DNA from: Sipunculus nudus
Lineage: Eukaryota; Annelida; Sipuncula; Golfingiida; Sipunculidae
Reading direction: 5' to 3'
Assembly: GCA_026874595.1 (NCBI GenBank)
Contig: CM049321.1
Span: 21,484,979 to 21,548,978 of the forward strand
Length of the DNA stretch: 64,000 nt
Positions 1 to 11,096 of this stretch are shown here, piece by piece (within the stretch, counting starts at the first letter, position 1; each line of letters begins with the position of its first letter). The notes beneath the pieces are model-generated. The model was not told the DNA's origin, ran no database searches, and was given only the letters and a program-made list of their open reading frames with translations. Both the position numbers and the translations under genes were made by a program.

Positions 1-215
1 TGGGTAACAGAGACCTCATTTCGGGTTTCCGAAGAGATTTTTCATTGACTTCTCAGAATGTCAAGTTACAAGTTTCAAGGTCCAGCGGTTACTATTTGTG
101 CCAGGTTAACGGACGGACGGACAGATAGACGGACGGACGGACAGACAGACGGACGACGGACAAAGGTTGATCGCTATAGCTCAGATGACTTACAGTCAGC
201 TGAGCTAAAAACACG
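1..215 (-). repeat. Hairpin-headed dispersed repeat, truncated by window start
   Basis: A perfect-length 29-nt hairpin lies at 178-206: two 13-nt arms beginning AGCTCAG around a 3-nt loop, with one internal mismatch. It is followed on the minus strand by a GTCCGTCC-type microsatellite (about 110-160). The same order, hairpin then (GTCC)n tract, is seen at 22371 on the plus strand, so this is an inverted copy of that dispersed family. The body of the element runs off the left edge of the window. No coding capacity is visible. Confidence 0.7.
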
Positions 216-1485
216 TGAGTAAAAGTCAATAACTATAGATGGCATCAACCACTTGTTTTGCAATAGAGTCCGTATAATTAAGATGCTGGCGATCTAGCAG
301 GAAGATTCGAAGATGTGTCTGGATGTCAAACTAAATATGTAAAAACTTAATTCGGCCTGACGGACAAAGACATAGATAAATCTCTGCATGGATTTCAAAA
401 GATTATTTAATTACGCAGATTTTGATTTGTCGAAAAGAGAAGACTTTAGCAAGTCTGCATCACATGATTAAGCAAAGCTGTCTCCTGAATACCGGTAAGC
501 TAACATATAAAACATAATGTAAATCCAGTTTATGCTTTGTTGCTATTGAAACACCTTTGTATTTCATGAAAAGGTTATAAAGAAATTTGAATGTGTAACA
601 TTGAACCTACAATGGACCTGAAAAAGGATGTGATAATATGGTTTCGTAAAGTTTTCCTCGGGCTATCTAGGTAATAATCTCGTATTAAAAACCTTTCCTA
701 ACACAAAAGAACAACAATTTACATAACTTTATTATTCAAACGGATTCTCGTGTAATGTCAACATGTATATATTTAGATCCAGTGATATCTGTCCACAGTA
801 GGTGCATGTTCTCAGCCTTTGCTTCAGTGTTAGTAAGCCAATCAGAGAAGCTCATTCTTAATCTTTATAGCATAACCACAATTTGTTATTTATAATTGCA
901 ATGAACAGCAGTTCACCTAAACATGTTAAAATCATTTAAATATCGATAACATACCCCTGTAATTTATAGGGATGAGAAAATATAATCTACCATCTATAAA
1001 CAAATCGCACATTTGTAGTCACAGGAAAAGAATAACATTACTACTATTCTACGACAGAGATGTTGAGAGAGGACAGATGATGTAGACAAATTGTATCCTC
1101 TGTTGAGTCTATACAGTTAATGCGCAGCGTTAATACACTGCGGTCGTTCCAGATCTCCTTCGTTTTAACCGCTGCTTTGTTTAGCTGGGACAGGACCAAG
1201 AGTCTGACCAACGGATTTAAAACTTGGAGTTGGATACAAAACGTGATACCAAGCTCTGATGGTTTGTATTTTATTTCTTTGCTCTGTGGCAGCCCTGGTT
1301 GGGAAAACCTCTAAATCTTGCCATACAATGCCGTGAATAAATCATTGTTTGTCTTGCTGACGTAAATTCAACATTATTTATAAATCATCGATAAACTTCA
1401 AGCTTAACAAATATCGAGTATCTGTGTACTTCTCTGTACTACCTACGCACATGTATACACGTGCAGTAGTTGGTGTACCAGCTAA
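216..1485. other. Intergenic; contains a decayed copy of the TRIM 3' flank
   Basis: No gene is visible. The part from about 740 to 900 resembles 9740-9830. Shared landmarks are a TGTCCACAG word, then a TCAGTGT..TAAGCCA stretch at similar spacing. It therefore looks like an old copy of the sequence found downstream of TRIM-type genes in this window. The short open frame at 1120-1314 has no recognisable domain. Confidence 0.4.
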
Positions 1486-1782
1486 GGCAAAAAGATAAAA
1501 GATATGGTTTTAAAGGCACCGGCCACGTCAATTTTAACCCCCCGCATCAAAAATTTTTATATTGATTTTCATCTTTCAAGAAGACTAAATAATACAATTT
1601 TGATAAGATTTCTTTTGTTATGTATTGCTTTTACCTGTTTGGCAAAAAATGCTGTTATTTTCATGCTTTCCCCTAATCATATGACATTTTTATCGAAACA
1701 CACGAAGGTAAAAAATATAATATCGCCCGCCCGCACTGATTTCTGAAAAAAAGTGCCTGAGAACCACACACGTTTCTTGGCC
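1486..1782. mobile_element. PIF/Harbinger-like MITE, copy 1
   Basis: This is a non-coding element of about 300 bp, flanked on both sides by TAA (1483-1485 and 1783-1785). Its ends begin and finish with GGC(C)AAAAA-type sequence, and the right subterminal part carries GTGCCTGAGAACCA. Very similar sequence occurs at 47211-47547 and 55530-55865. The 3-bp TWA duplication and the GGCC ends match the PIF/Harbinger superfamily as generally described. Assignment to that superfamily is inference because no autonomous partner is present. Confidence 0.65.
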
Positions 1783-4700
1783 TAACTGCTCGTTGTTCTT
1801 TGTCCAGTTTGTAACGGTACCAACAGTAATTATGTCTCACTTTCAAATATAAGCCTTGATATCCATGAGCGGAAGATTACTTGGACGGTGTACTTTTATC
1901 ATTGTGCCGTGCTTGCATTACTGGCACGATATGTTTAAGACTCAAATATCTTTAGAAACCAGTATCTCTATTAAATATCTCTATAAGTAAAATAGTATAA
2001 TACTGTGGACATGGTTTGTTGTATGAAATTTGTGTGTGTGTGTGTGTCATTAAAAGGTGTCTGGCCTGAAGCCACGTGCGTGGTGATAAGTTCTTACGTT
2101 CGTTTGTTGTGTGAACGGAGGATTTTATCCAGATCCCAGACTTTCCCATGATTTGATTGGCTCTTATACATGTGATATCATGGACTGAATACTATCAACA
2201 CCTCAGCTCTAGTAATGCATGTTGTTTTTATTTTCTCCTGAAAATTTGGGACTGACAGTGGCAGAAATACTGTGCTTTTAGTGGGATTTAGTATTTTCAG
2301 TCACAGGGGATTTCCCAGTGTGTGACGTAACTGACGAGTTGACAGTGCTCATTGATGTGCCAATATTAAAAAAAAAATAACATAACCTCGTTTCTTTTGT
2401 GGAAAAAATAGATAGAAAAAATGTTTTTCCTCCAGAAATTGGGCTCATTTTGTGTACATTCTATATAAATATTTTTTTTTCATAGACAATTATGTTATAT
2501 GATAATATAATGAGACTTGGAATACGTTTGCTTGACCTTAACATGCTGGTGCTCAGTATCAATGGTCAGGTGACCGTTATGAACCATATAGGTCACATGT
2601 TCATATAGGCTTATATCATGTATGATAAAATATCAATGGTATAATATAAATAGGATATTGATCAATAAAGAGCTTTGCCCTCAAAGTGGACGTACACACT
2701 GGACTGCGTTTCCAACGAGGAGATGATCATGAAGCTGTTACCGAAATATACTAGCATAAACATGTATCCCGTTATGGCTTCTATTTCCTACCCTACGTGT
2801 AACAGGCATATAACACAGACGAGACTTGACATTTGCCGGAGTATATTATCACCACCATCCCTGTCATGATTCAACAGTCATAATGGTGGCACCCAAAACG
2901 AGGAATCTAAGGGAACGCCCATGCAGTGTGTTTGAATGATATGACCAAAAAGGGCCTAAACTGTTTGATTGCAAACATTCATACTGCAATATCATATATT
3001 TCAGGACTAGCATTTCATGTTGACAAAAAAAGTTTGAAAATACGATGCCAAATATGTAAAGACAACACTGTTCAGTCGGAATCGTTTAAAAAAGTTAAAA
3101 ACACTTACCTGTAAGAGAACATAATTTCCTCTAAACCTGAACAGGTAAATTTGTGTCGACATGTATTTAATCAAAACCATAGACTTTTGTCCATCTCAGG
3201 CACATGCATTCATACTTTCATTTTACATTCCTAAGCGAATGAGATGAACAAATTATTTATTCTTACATCAAAGAAGATACAAAAAATTACATGGACACAA
3301 GGTTACCTATTTTCTATTTACACAGGTATGAAAAATCACAAAAAAAATAACAATTAAAGCTGGTTGATGGCATAGTATGTTTAATATTTTAGTCAACTTC
3401 TTATAGAAAGGAATATTACCAATATATATATCATTCGATTTTTCAAGTTGAAGTTTCTAAAATCATGTAAACCTGTTTTCCTGTTGTTCTAAATATTCAT
3501 AGTCATCGTATAAAACAATTTTTAAACAGATACTACTAACTGAAATTAATCTCAATAAATAGATTCCCCATTCCATTTGATATGTAATCCGTTTAATCAT
3601 GATTAGGAGGTACACCAATCACATTTCTGTCTCATCTATTGGCATAATAAATATGCAACGAGTCTTAAAAACACTTTCTCCTTATACTCAAATTAACATA
3701 TTCATGAACAACAAACCATCAAATATAAACAAAAGTATTGCCCAGTTGGCATCCATATATTCAACATATCACATGTGACAAATCAGCCTTGTATTACCAT
3801 CTTTAAAGGTGCCCATTCGTCTACCTTTTCAAAAGAATTTGTGATTTCTGGCTTCCTCTGTATATATTAATGATCTAAGGGTAATTCTGGATATGAAATG
3901 TTCTTATAAGGCCTCCGTGAAGGATGTTTGAACTTGTTTATCAACAGCATGTTTGTAAAAACAGCAATGTTGACAAATGGGGGAAAACATCTAACCTAAG
4001 GTGGTATTTTGCATATATGCGGAGGCAGAATTGTCTTTTGTAGGAAAACGCAATTTGCAATGCTCATGCTTATGTTTTACCGCCAGATGCCCTAGTTGAC
4101 ATTGTTTTGATTTTTTTGCGGGCCCCCACATATTGAAAACATGTTGATATAAACAAAACAAGCAGCCAGTGTGCGTTCATATCCACGTTTTCTGGCCTTT
4201 TTTATAAAAGCCCCAGGGGATTACTTTTAGTTCATAAAGGTCAGATAGGTGATTAGGCCCCTTTAAAACAGTATCTTGTATCTTCTTAGTCGTTCGGTCT
4301 ACGTGACTGCTTGATTAAGTATCCAATAATCATATTTGTTTTGTATCTGTGACCAAATTTATTTTTGTACCATTTCGTGTGAGTTAAGGGGTGTTAACTG
4401 TTACATGAACTGATAAATATACACTAAATGTGCTTCGGGGTGACAACGGCAACTGGCTTAAGTTATCGACTCATTGTATATAGATTAAAACATCGCAATC
4501 TCAAGGATATTTGTCCATCATATGCCCACATTACGTATATGTATGTTTGTGTTTGATTCAAAGCCGTAAAAGTATACATTTACAGAACACTTAGCTCAAG
4601 AGGTTTTATAAGGTGAAGAGACAGACGCCTGTTGATAAAAAACACAGCTAGGTTACATTCAATGAATCATGCTTTAGTGTCATGCAATAATCAATATACG

Positions 4701-4946
4701 TGCAAACAAAATAGGTTTATCTTAGCCTGTTGAAACGATGTATTGAGTCAAAGATTTCCTAGTTGCTGATATATGATGATTCATCTTGCTTTGGTAAAAA
4801 GTAAATTCATCTACAATTGACAAATACTCTATAGACATGTTTCACAACCATGTCGTTTCCATGAAGATCCTTGTAAATAAAATGGTTAAATATGGCATAA
4901 AACTGACAAGCCGCACATCACTTTTTTTTTTGTTCGCTAAATTAAT
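1783..4946. other. Intergenic and TRIM 3'-flank sequence
   Basis: AT-rich sequence without a supportable gene; a short (TG)n tract lies near 2030-2047. From about 3160 to 4260 it is clearly related to 9740-10640 (see the separate repeat entries). This is the region downstream of the minus-strand TRIM gene. A possible polyadenylation signal on that strand (AATAAA) lies at about 4359-4364. Confidence 0.5.
3160..4260. repeat. Segmental duplication, TRIM-flank copy A
   Basis: Homologous to 9740-10640 in the same orientation. Shared landmarks in order are GTGATTTC(T/C)GGCTT, a TATTAATGA word, ATCAACA, GTTGACAAA-like words, GCATAT, GTCTTTTG, CGCCAGATG/CACCAGATA, CCCACAT, GTGGATATAAACAAAAC-like sequence, and TTTTTATAAAA..CC. 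Substitutions and indels are frequent, so the duplication is old. It lies directly downstream of the intact TRIM gene, which suggests the duplicated unit once included a TRIM gene. Confidence 0.65.
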
Positions 4947-6815
4947 CTATATAAAGCATTTCAAGCAGCACGTTCCAGATGATTCTTGATCAGCGACCCA
5001 CAAATAGGAGTGACTGTAAACAACGTTCACCGGACACTTCAGGCCATCATCTTTGGTCAACACATCTTGTATATGCTCACCATTCATGGTCAGTTCAACA
5101 ATTTTGCCATCCTCAGAATCTGCAACAAGAATATTTCCTTGGTCGTTTATAGTTGTAGCTCTTGGTTGTTTAATAGGGGAGCCATACTTACTGATAATTT
5201 GCAATTCTTTCCCCTCTGTGTCACAGAGAATCACAGCTTTGTGGGTTACAAATGTAGCTATGAATTCTGGCTGACGATCTCGTTTTACACTGGTAAGCTG
5301 TACATGTCTATCTTGATATGGAATTTTATGACATGTGGTCTTTCCGGACGATTCGTTGTAGCTGTGTAGTGTTCCATTTGGCCAAACTAATATGATGCAA
5401 TCATTACAGACACACAAATCACTGATATACCAAAATGGACGTTCATATAGAGGTATCCAGTCACATCTCAATGCCATGGTCAAATCTGATTGCGTCTCAG
5501 ATCTGAATAGCATAAAGGATCTCCTCAAAGTTTTAGATTGTTTGCAGGTGAAATAGAGGTTCTCACAAACATCTAGGGCAATATCACAGCCATATTCTGT
5601 CACGTGCTCAGTATCAAGGTCACGGGTTTCCATATTAGGAGTAAGCTCAGTGATACAGGTTTTCCCATGACGAACAAACAGCACCCTTCCGTCTCTGGTA
5701 GAGCGTAGTTTGCTTATGTTTTCTTTAAAGCGTTTACTAGCAACAAGGCTGGGTCTGGTTCTTAACATACGCATAACCTTCTGAGTGAATTTTAAGAATT
5801 CCTGCCTGAATTTCTCCTCAAAAGTTGGACTCAGGTTGATATCCATTACTTTCTTAGCCTCGTCTTCGAATTTACCGGATGTCTTTCTAATCTCATCCGT
5901 GGCTTCTTGGATGTCCCGTATCTCTTTGTTTTTACTTCTCAGAAGTTCCATGCCTCTGTTTCTTGATCGTTGGGTATTGTTAGCTGCAAGACGAAACGCT
6001 TTTATGTTTAAGGACCGCTCAAAGTGGAGTGCAGCCTCCTGTTCAAAAGCTTCCAAGCTCTGCTTGGCAGATTCAACATTTGCACGAATTCGTTCCATAT
6101 GTTTTCGTAGTTGATCTTTACAGGCTGAAAACCTAGATTCCATCTGATTTTGTTGATTCAACTTTATTCTGAGGTTTGATTTTTCTTGTGTCACTGCTGC
6201 CATATACACAGAGTATTCAACCAATTCCTCAGGATGACAGGCACCATCCAGAGTCAAACATACTTCACAAAGGCGACGTGCCGGTGCGCAGAGTAAACAA
6301 ACATACCACACAGGTTCGTTATGTTTTAAACAATATTCAAAAGTTTCTCTTTCCTCTTTAACAACAGAAAGTATTTCATGATTTTGAAACTTTGGTGCCT
6401 TTTTGTGTTTCTCCAGGCAATCTTTGCACATGTACCTATGGCATGTGGCGCATAAGCAGACCGCTTTCTGTTCAACATCATTCTTGTTGCAAAAGAAGCA
6501 ATAATGGTGTCGCATGTGGTCATCAAGAACCTCCTTGACCTCTTGAAGAAGGAAATTGTCCGGGAGATTGGCCAAGTTCCCTGACTTTACCACTGTCATG
6601 TACTTACATTTTGGGCACGTGATTTTCAGTCCCGAATAGCCATGTTGCACTGCTAAACCAGTGAGACACGCCAAGCAGAATGAATGCTTACATGTTAGTA
6701 GTTTGGGAGACTTTTTGATCATATCATCCCAACACACTTCACATTTCCTCAGGTCCATAGCAGGTGTCTCCCGGCAATTCGCCATTGTATCAAAATCAGG
6801 CAATTTGTATTCCAA
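4947..6815 (-). CDS. TRIM-like RING/B-box/coiled-coil E3 ligase with NHL-like C-terminus
   Basis: An uninterrupted 622-aa single-exon reading frame. Residues 25-70 form a C3HC4 RING finger (C25, C28, C42, H44, C47, C50, C67, C70), the domain that recruits E2 enzymes for ubiquitin transfer. Two B-box-like Cys/His clusters follow at about 106-146 and 162-194. A Lys/Glu-rich coiled-coil segment spans about 205-350. The C-terminal third includes NHL/beta-propeller-like pieces around 540-615 (a GNILVADSEDGKI block and a LWVAD block). This is the layout of the TRIM2/3/45/56/71-like proteins expanded in molluscs, many of them linked to immunity or development. The first ATG was chosen; a second in-frame ATG at codon 11 still precedes the RING. 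The gene ends with TAG. Substrate and exact orthology cannot be read from sequence. Confidence 0.9.
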   Translation of the reverse strand: MEYKLPDFDTMANCRETPAMDLRKCEVCWDDMIKKSPKLLTCKHSFCLACLTGLAVQHGYSGLKITCPKCKYMTVVKSGNLANLPDNFLLQEVKEVLDDHMRHHYCFFCNKNDVEQKAVCLCATCHRYMCKDCLEKHKKAPKFQNHEILSVVKEERETFEYCLKHNEPVWYVCLLCAPARRLCEVCLTLDGACHPEELVEYSVYMAAVTQEKSNLRIKLNQQNQMESRFSACKDQLRKHMERIRANVESAKQSLEAFEQEAALHFERSLNIKAFRLAANNTQRSRNRGMELLRSKNKEIRDIQEATDEIRKTSGKFEDEAKKVMDINLSPTFEEKFRQEFLKFTQKVMRMLRTRPSLVASKRFKENISKLRSTRDGRVLFVRHGKTCITELTPNMETRDLDTEHVTEYGCDIALDVCENLYFTCKQSKTLRRSFMLFRSETQSDLTMALRCDWIPLYERPFWYISDLCVCNDCIILVWPNGTLHSYNESSGKTTCHKIPYQDRHVQLTSVKRDRQPEFIATFVTHKAVILCDTEGKELQIISKYGSPIKQPRATTINDQGNILVADSEDGKIVELTMNGEHIQDVLTKDDGLKCPVNVVYSHSYLWVADQESSGTCCLKCFI

Positions 6816-7310
6816 TTATTACAATTATGTGTAATACAACTACCTTAGATCCCTTACTGAGCTTTAGACGTGGAAGTCCAGAGTTCAGCACAGTTTCAGG
6901 TCCTAAAGGTACTTCAGAAGGGAATGCGCGAAGAGCTAAAACAACGCGAGTGACAGTGAACACTGCGAACACAGAAATCAGGTGAGTCAGTGAAGCCTGT
7001 CTGACTGCCTCAGCGCATGCGCTGAGTTATATTGATAAACATGTACCGGTAAAATCTCGAGTAACCCACACGGGCCAGGTTTGACAAACAGTACAAATAT
7101 TCAAATTTTAGTAGAATGCATTTTAAATTATTTCAATTTTTGTGATTCCAGTTCAGTCTTTGTGTTTAACATGACAGCGGGATTTCCCATGCCATACACA
7201 GGTTCTGGAAAATTTGTTCGCTGCCAGCACGAGTCACGATGTCGATCGTAACACTCCATGATTATGTAGTTTTATTTATGTCAGAGGCTGTGAGGCTATG
7301 ACCATGCAGT
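6816..7310. other. Upstream region of the TRIM-like gene
   Basis: This contains the presumed 5' UTR and promoter of the minus-strand TRIM gene. No TATA box is obvious near the start codon. The only strong motif is the GCGCATGCGC palindrome annotated separately. Confidence 0.4.
7009..7026. promoter_or_regulatory. Perfect 18-bp palindrome with an NRF1-type core
   Basis: CTCAGCGCATGCGCTGAG is a perfect palindrome containing GCGCATGCGC, the core recognised by NRF1-family activators in animals. It lies about 200 bp upstream of the TRIM start codon, a plausible position for a TATA-less promoter element. Its function is inferred from the motif only. Confidence 0.45.
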
Positions 7311-7315
7311 ATGAC

Positions 7316-7530
7316 GCAGGAAATTGTCAGGGAAAAATTCCCAGATTTTATTACTGTCTCGTGCTTAAATTTTATACGTGCCCTATTTCCAGGGCTAATA
7401 TTGCACTGCTAGCACTTATCCTTAGAGACACACCATGCAATATGATAGCCCATAAGAATGAACTCCTCAATTTTTTTTTCAGTGACTGACGCATTGTGGA
7501 GTCCATAGATTGCACCTGCATTTAACTGTG
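7316..7530 (-). pseudogene. Decayed RING-exon fragment of a TRIM paralogue
   Basis: Read on the minus strand, this aligns with the RING-coding part of the intact TRIM gene (about 6540-6770). Shared blocks include TTCATTCT, GGTGTGTCTC/GGCGTGTCTC, GCAGTGCAA, CACGT, ACAGT, AAATCTGGGAA/AAGTCAGGGAA and GACAATTTCCT in the same order. The reading frame is broken by several stops (for example TAA right after the CTC that matches codon L51) and by small indels. It is a relic of a tandem TRIM duplicate. Confidence 0.7.
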
Positions 7531-9739
7531 ATTATAACACTCCATACACAACTGTGAGATTTAACATATGTCCATTGATTAATGTTCAGTACATCTATGT
7601 GTGTTGTATATTTGACCACTAGAAAACATTACTGTTCTCTTCTAATTAAGCCCTTTTTTGCACCAAGGAAGTTATAATATGAACATAATAGTACACAGGC
7701 CTAAAGCCTTATACAGGACTGCCACCAAATGCAAGATGTCTACCGGGCCTGTTAATGCTTCAATTCTCTCTGGACAAACACTATCAGTTGTTAATGTTAC
7801 AGGTGCTTCATGCTTTCCAGAATGTTTATTTTTTATTACAGGCCTTTCGACAAACAACATTATGTGAACATTGGTTTGCTAAAATCATAGGAAATATTTT
7901 TATTTAATTTTCTTTCTAAGAGTAACAGATCGTATCGTGCTATAACCTCAGTTAGCCCTTTGGTGGGCCGGCGACGCAACAGAAACCTGACACCTGTTGC
8001 GTCGACGTCGGCGGCTAGCAATATGAATGTTTACACTCAAGCGGTTTGAGGTCTTGATACGATACACAGGGCATGTCCTCTGGTTCCTTAGCATCTCAAA
8101 ACAGCAACTCTGGAGAATAATATGAATAAATTATATAGATCAATAGTTAACCTGATTTAACTCGTGCATGTGCTATATCAAACAGCGCGTCACACTCAAG
8201 CAGGGCATAGTTCAATAAACGGAAAGCCTGAACATAACGACTTTCAGTCGGTCCACAAGAGAAAACAATAGCTAACATTTCAAATCACAAAATGGTCGCT
8301 ATAAGATAACTTATTTACACCTTAAATTGTGGACAGTCATAAGCACAATATCAGCAATGAGCAAAACATGTTTTTTTTTATGACTTTATCAATAGAATTT
8401 CCTTTCCATTCACCACTTGATGGTGCTGATGCGTAGAGAACAAACACAACCGCCGCCCCCACAGTAGCCGTGACATGTCGATGTGACTGATGTAATAAAC
8501 CTGATGTCAACGGCACTAAAAGTGGAAGTACTTATGATTACTAACAACAGTTAAACTGTGGTTATTTTTTTATGAAAAGGGTTCAATAACTGTAGCATGA
8601 GCATGAATGCTCCATTGATAACTTAATAAAATCTCGTATGCTTATTGAAACGTATTTATAAGCCGCCCAGCAAGCGGGAACGCATACTAGAATAAACGGA
8701 GGTAAATGGAGCGAAAGCGGAGAACGGCCAGAATCCGGTTCTCGGTTCTCTTGCACTAACTTCCACGACGTAACTGCATGCATGCATGTGTAACCGGCAA
8801 AATAACGTTTTAGTTTTTCAAAGTAGGATTGTGCAGAGAATAGGCCGACATGTAGTTCAACGACCTCATGCCATGTTGTTCTGAATGAATATAATTATAA
8901 ATGATCGGCTATATCCAAACTGTTGTGGTTTTATCCCAGGGGAGGATTGTTTGCTCTTTTTCGAGATTTATAAAGTTCCTGGGCACAATTTACGCTTAAT
9001 GCAGGTTTCGTGTCTCGCATAATTGTCTTGTCTACATCTGATCATGCATGCGAGAGATGTGTATAATGTCTACCTGCACTCTCGGCACACGTTTCCCTGT
9101 GCCAAGGACGCGCCCCCTGTCCACCTTTATCCGCCCCTGTTATCAGCAAAGTTAGGTACATACCACAGACAAATACACACTCGGCCACAGTAAGTTTGTG
9201 TAAATCTAAATAATGAAGAGATAACGTAGGCCCAGGTATATATGTACGATTTCCTTCCGACTTTTTTCAGCAATTTCATATGTTCCAAGATGTCTTAACG
9301 ACTGATTTAACTCAATTCATTGCTATAAAAAAAGGTGAACGTACCTAAGAATATGGGCCGAATAAGTGAATGCAAACACATATGGCTGAGGCTTGCATTC
9401 CTTAAAATGCTGATTTCTAGTTAAAAATTTCATTCATTTCATAGATAAAACTTATAACTTAGGCTTGTCCACATGATTATGCAAAACGGCCGTGATTCAT
9501 AGGGAAAATAAGATGTTAGAGTGACAATGAAAGCGGAGTTAAGGATTTTGTTGCGAAAAAAAAACCCAAAAAAAAAACGCAGCGTGTATAAATTAAGTGT
9601 TTGACTCATTTTGGCAGCTGAAAGTATAATGAGAAACAATAAGTTCTCTGTGGACCTAAAGTGGACACGATCACACACAACCATACCTAACGTGTGAGAA
9701 ACCCATTTTACCTCAATTTTAATTTATGCATTACCATTT
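7531..9739. other. Intergenic, no gene seen
   Basis: No coding exon is recognised. The one compact structure is an 11-bp perfect stem at 7972-8004 (CGACGCAACAG and its complement around an 11-nt loop) in a locally GC-rich patch. The rest is AT-rich unique-looking sequence. Confidence 0.4.
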
Positions 9740-10640
9740 ATTTTAATCCAAATCCACAGATATTTGTCCACAGCATACGAATGCACTCATGCGTCCCTTC
9801 AGTGTCACTAAGCCAGTCATATAAGCCAATAATTTATTCTGATAAAATCATACCAATTTTTTATATTTACAAAAACAAAAGACATCAGGTTACCTGAATT
9901 ACATTAACACAAGTAAAATCACAAAGAGACAAGTATATTATAAAGCACATTTTTGCACTTTATCTGATTTAAATCATATTTCGTTATAATGTTGTTCTAA
10001 ATATTCAAATTCTGGAACGCAACTTTTTTAGGGATACAATTGAAAATTATAGATAAATTCTGTCCTAAGATCAACATCGTTGTAAATATATAGCTTTCTA
10101 ATCTCCATTGATAAGAACCAAGAACTCGAATTTCGGGGTTTACTCAGCTAGTTCCCATCCCATCTAAAGACAAAATAAAGCAAGCCAGTCACCTGGATTT
10201 TCTGTAGAATTAATGTGATTTCCGGCTTACTCTCCGTACTTATTAATGAACTGTGGGTCAATTGTCTTAAAACAAATTCTTTTAACATCTCTATATCAAC
10301 AAGCTGTTAGTAAACATGGTACACACGCCAAAATTGACAAACAAAAACATGTAATATAAAGTGGTTGGTTGCATATTTACGGGAGTTGAAAGATTACAGA
10401 CTGTTAAATGTCTTTTGCAAAACTCGTCTTTTTCGTCTGATTTTGCCACCAGATATCACTGTTGAATGTGTTTGGATTATTTTAGAAGGCCTCCCACATG
10501 TTATAAACACGTGGATATAAACAAAACCAACAGCCTGAGTGCCTTGTGATTGGCGTCTTTTAGCCCATTTTTATAAAATATCCAAGGGATTATAGATGTT
10601 ATATCAGAATAGGCTCCTTTAGTCAACAGTTTCCTATATT
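9740..10640. repeat. Segmental duplication, TRIM-flank copy B
   Basis: Homologous to 3160-4260, with a shorter match to 740-900. It ends where the superoxide dismutase 3' region begins. No TRIM coding sequence follows it, so the coding part of this copy has been lost or displaced; the RING relic at 7316-7530 may belong to another copy. Confidence 0.65.
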
Positions 10641-11096
10641 TTCTTCCTACTGATTATGACACTCTGAAAAAACAGGAAATATGGCTCAAAAGCCATATCC
10701 TATATTGAACAGATTAATGTGATGAGTCAGCCTGGTGTTATGTAATAAAATCATCCCTTCCATTAATTTTGGTATGTTTACCAATATCACCTATTCATGC
10801 AGAATATTTGTATGTTCATACATCTACTTTCTCTCATTGAAGTTCTGCCTCCAAATGATCACATACTTATTCAAAGTGCTATCAATCCAATATTGATTTT
10901 TAGATCATGTATAAAATTATTAAATACTTAATATCAAAAATCAATAACAAATCTGTTATCATTTGAAATGAATTTCTTCCGGCTGCACCATCCTATGGCC
11001 CCACGTGCACATACTTTTTCGTGAGAACTGATCAATGATATGATGACTTGGAATAATTTCGAGATTTCTACCATTCAGTTTCTGTATATGCATCAT
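10641..11096. other. 3' flank/UTR of the superoxide dismutase gene
   Basis: AT-rich sequence downstream of the minus-strand stop codon. I could not identify an unambiguous polyadenylation signal. Confidence 0.3.

Noticed and set aside
1120-1314. 64-codon frame near the first TRIM-flank copy
   Set aside because: No similarity to the intact TRIM protein in any frame that I could see, and the opposite strand is equally open.
2030-2047. CRISPR-like or regulatory array
   Set aside because: It is a simple (TG)n microsatellite.
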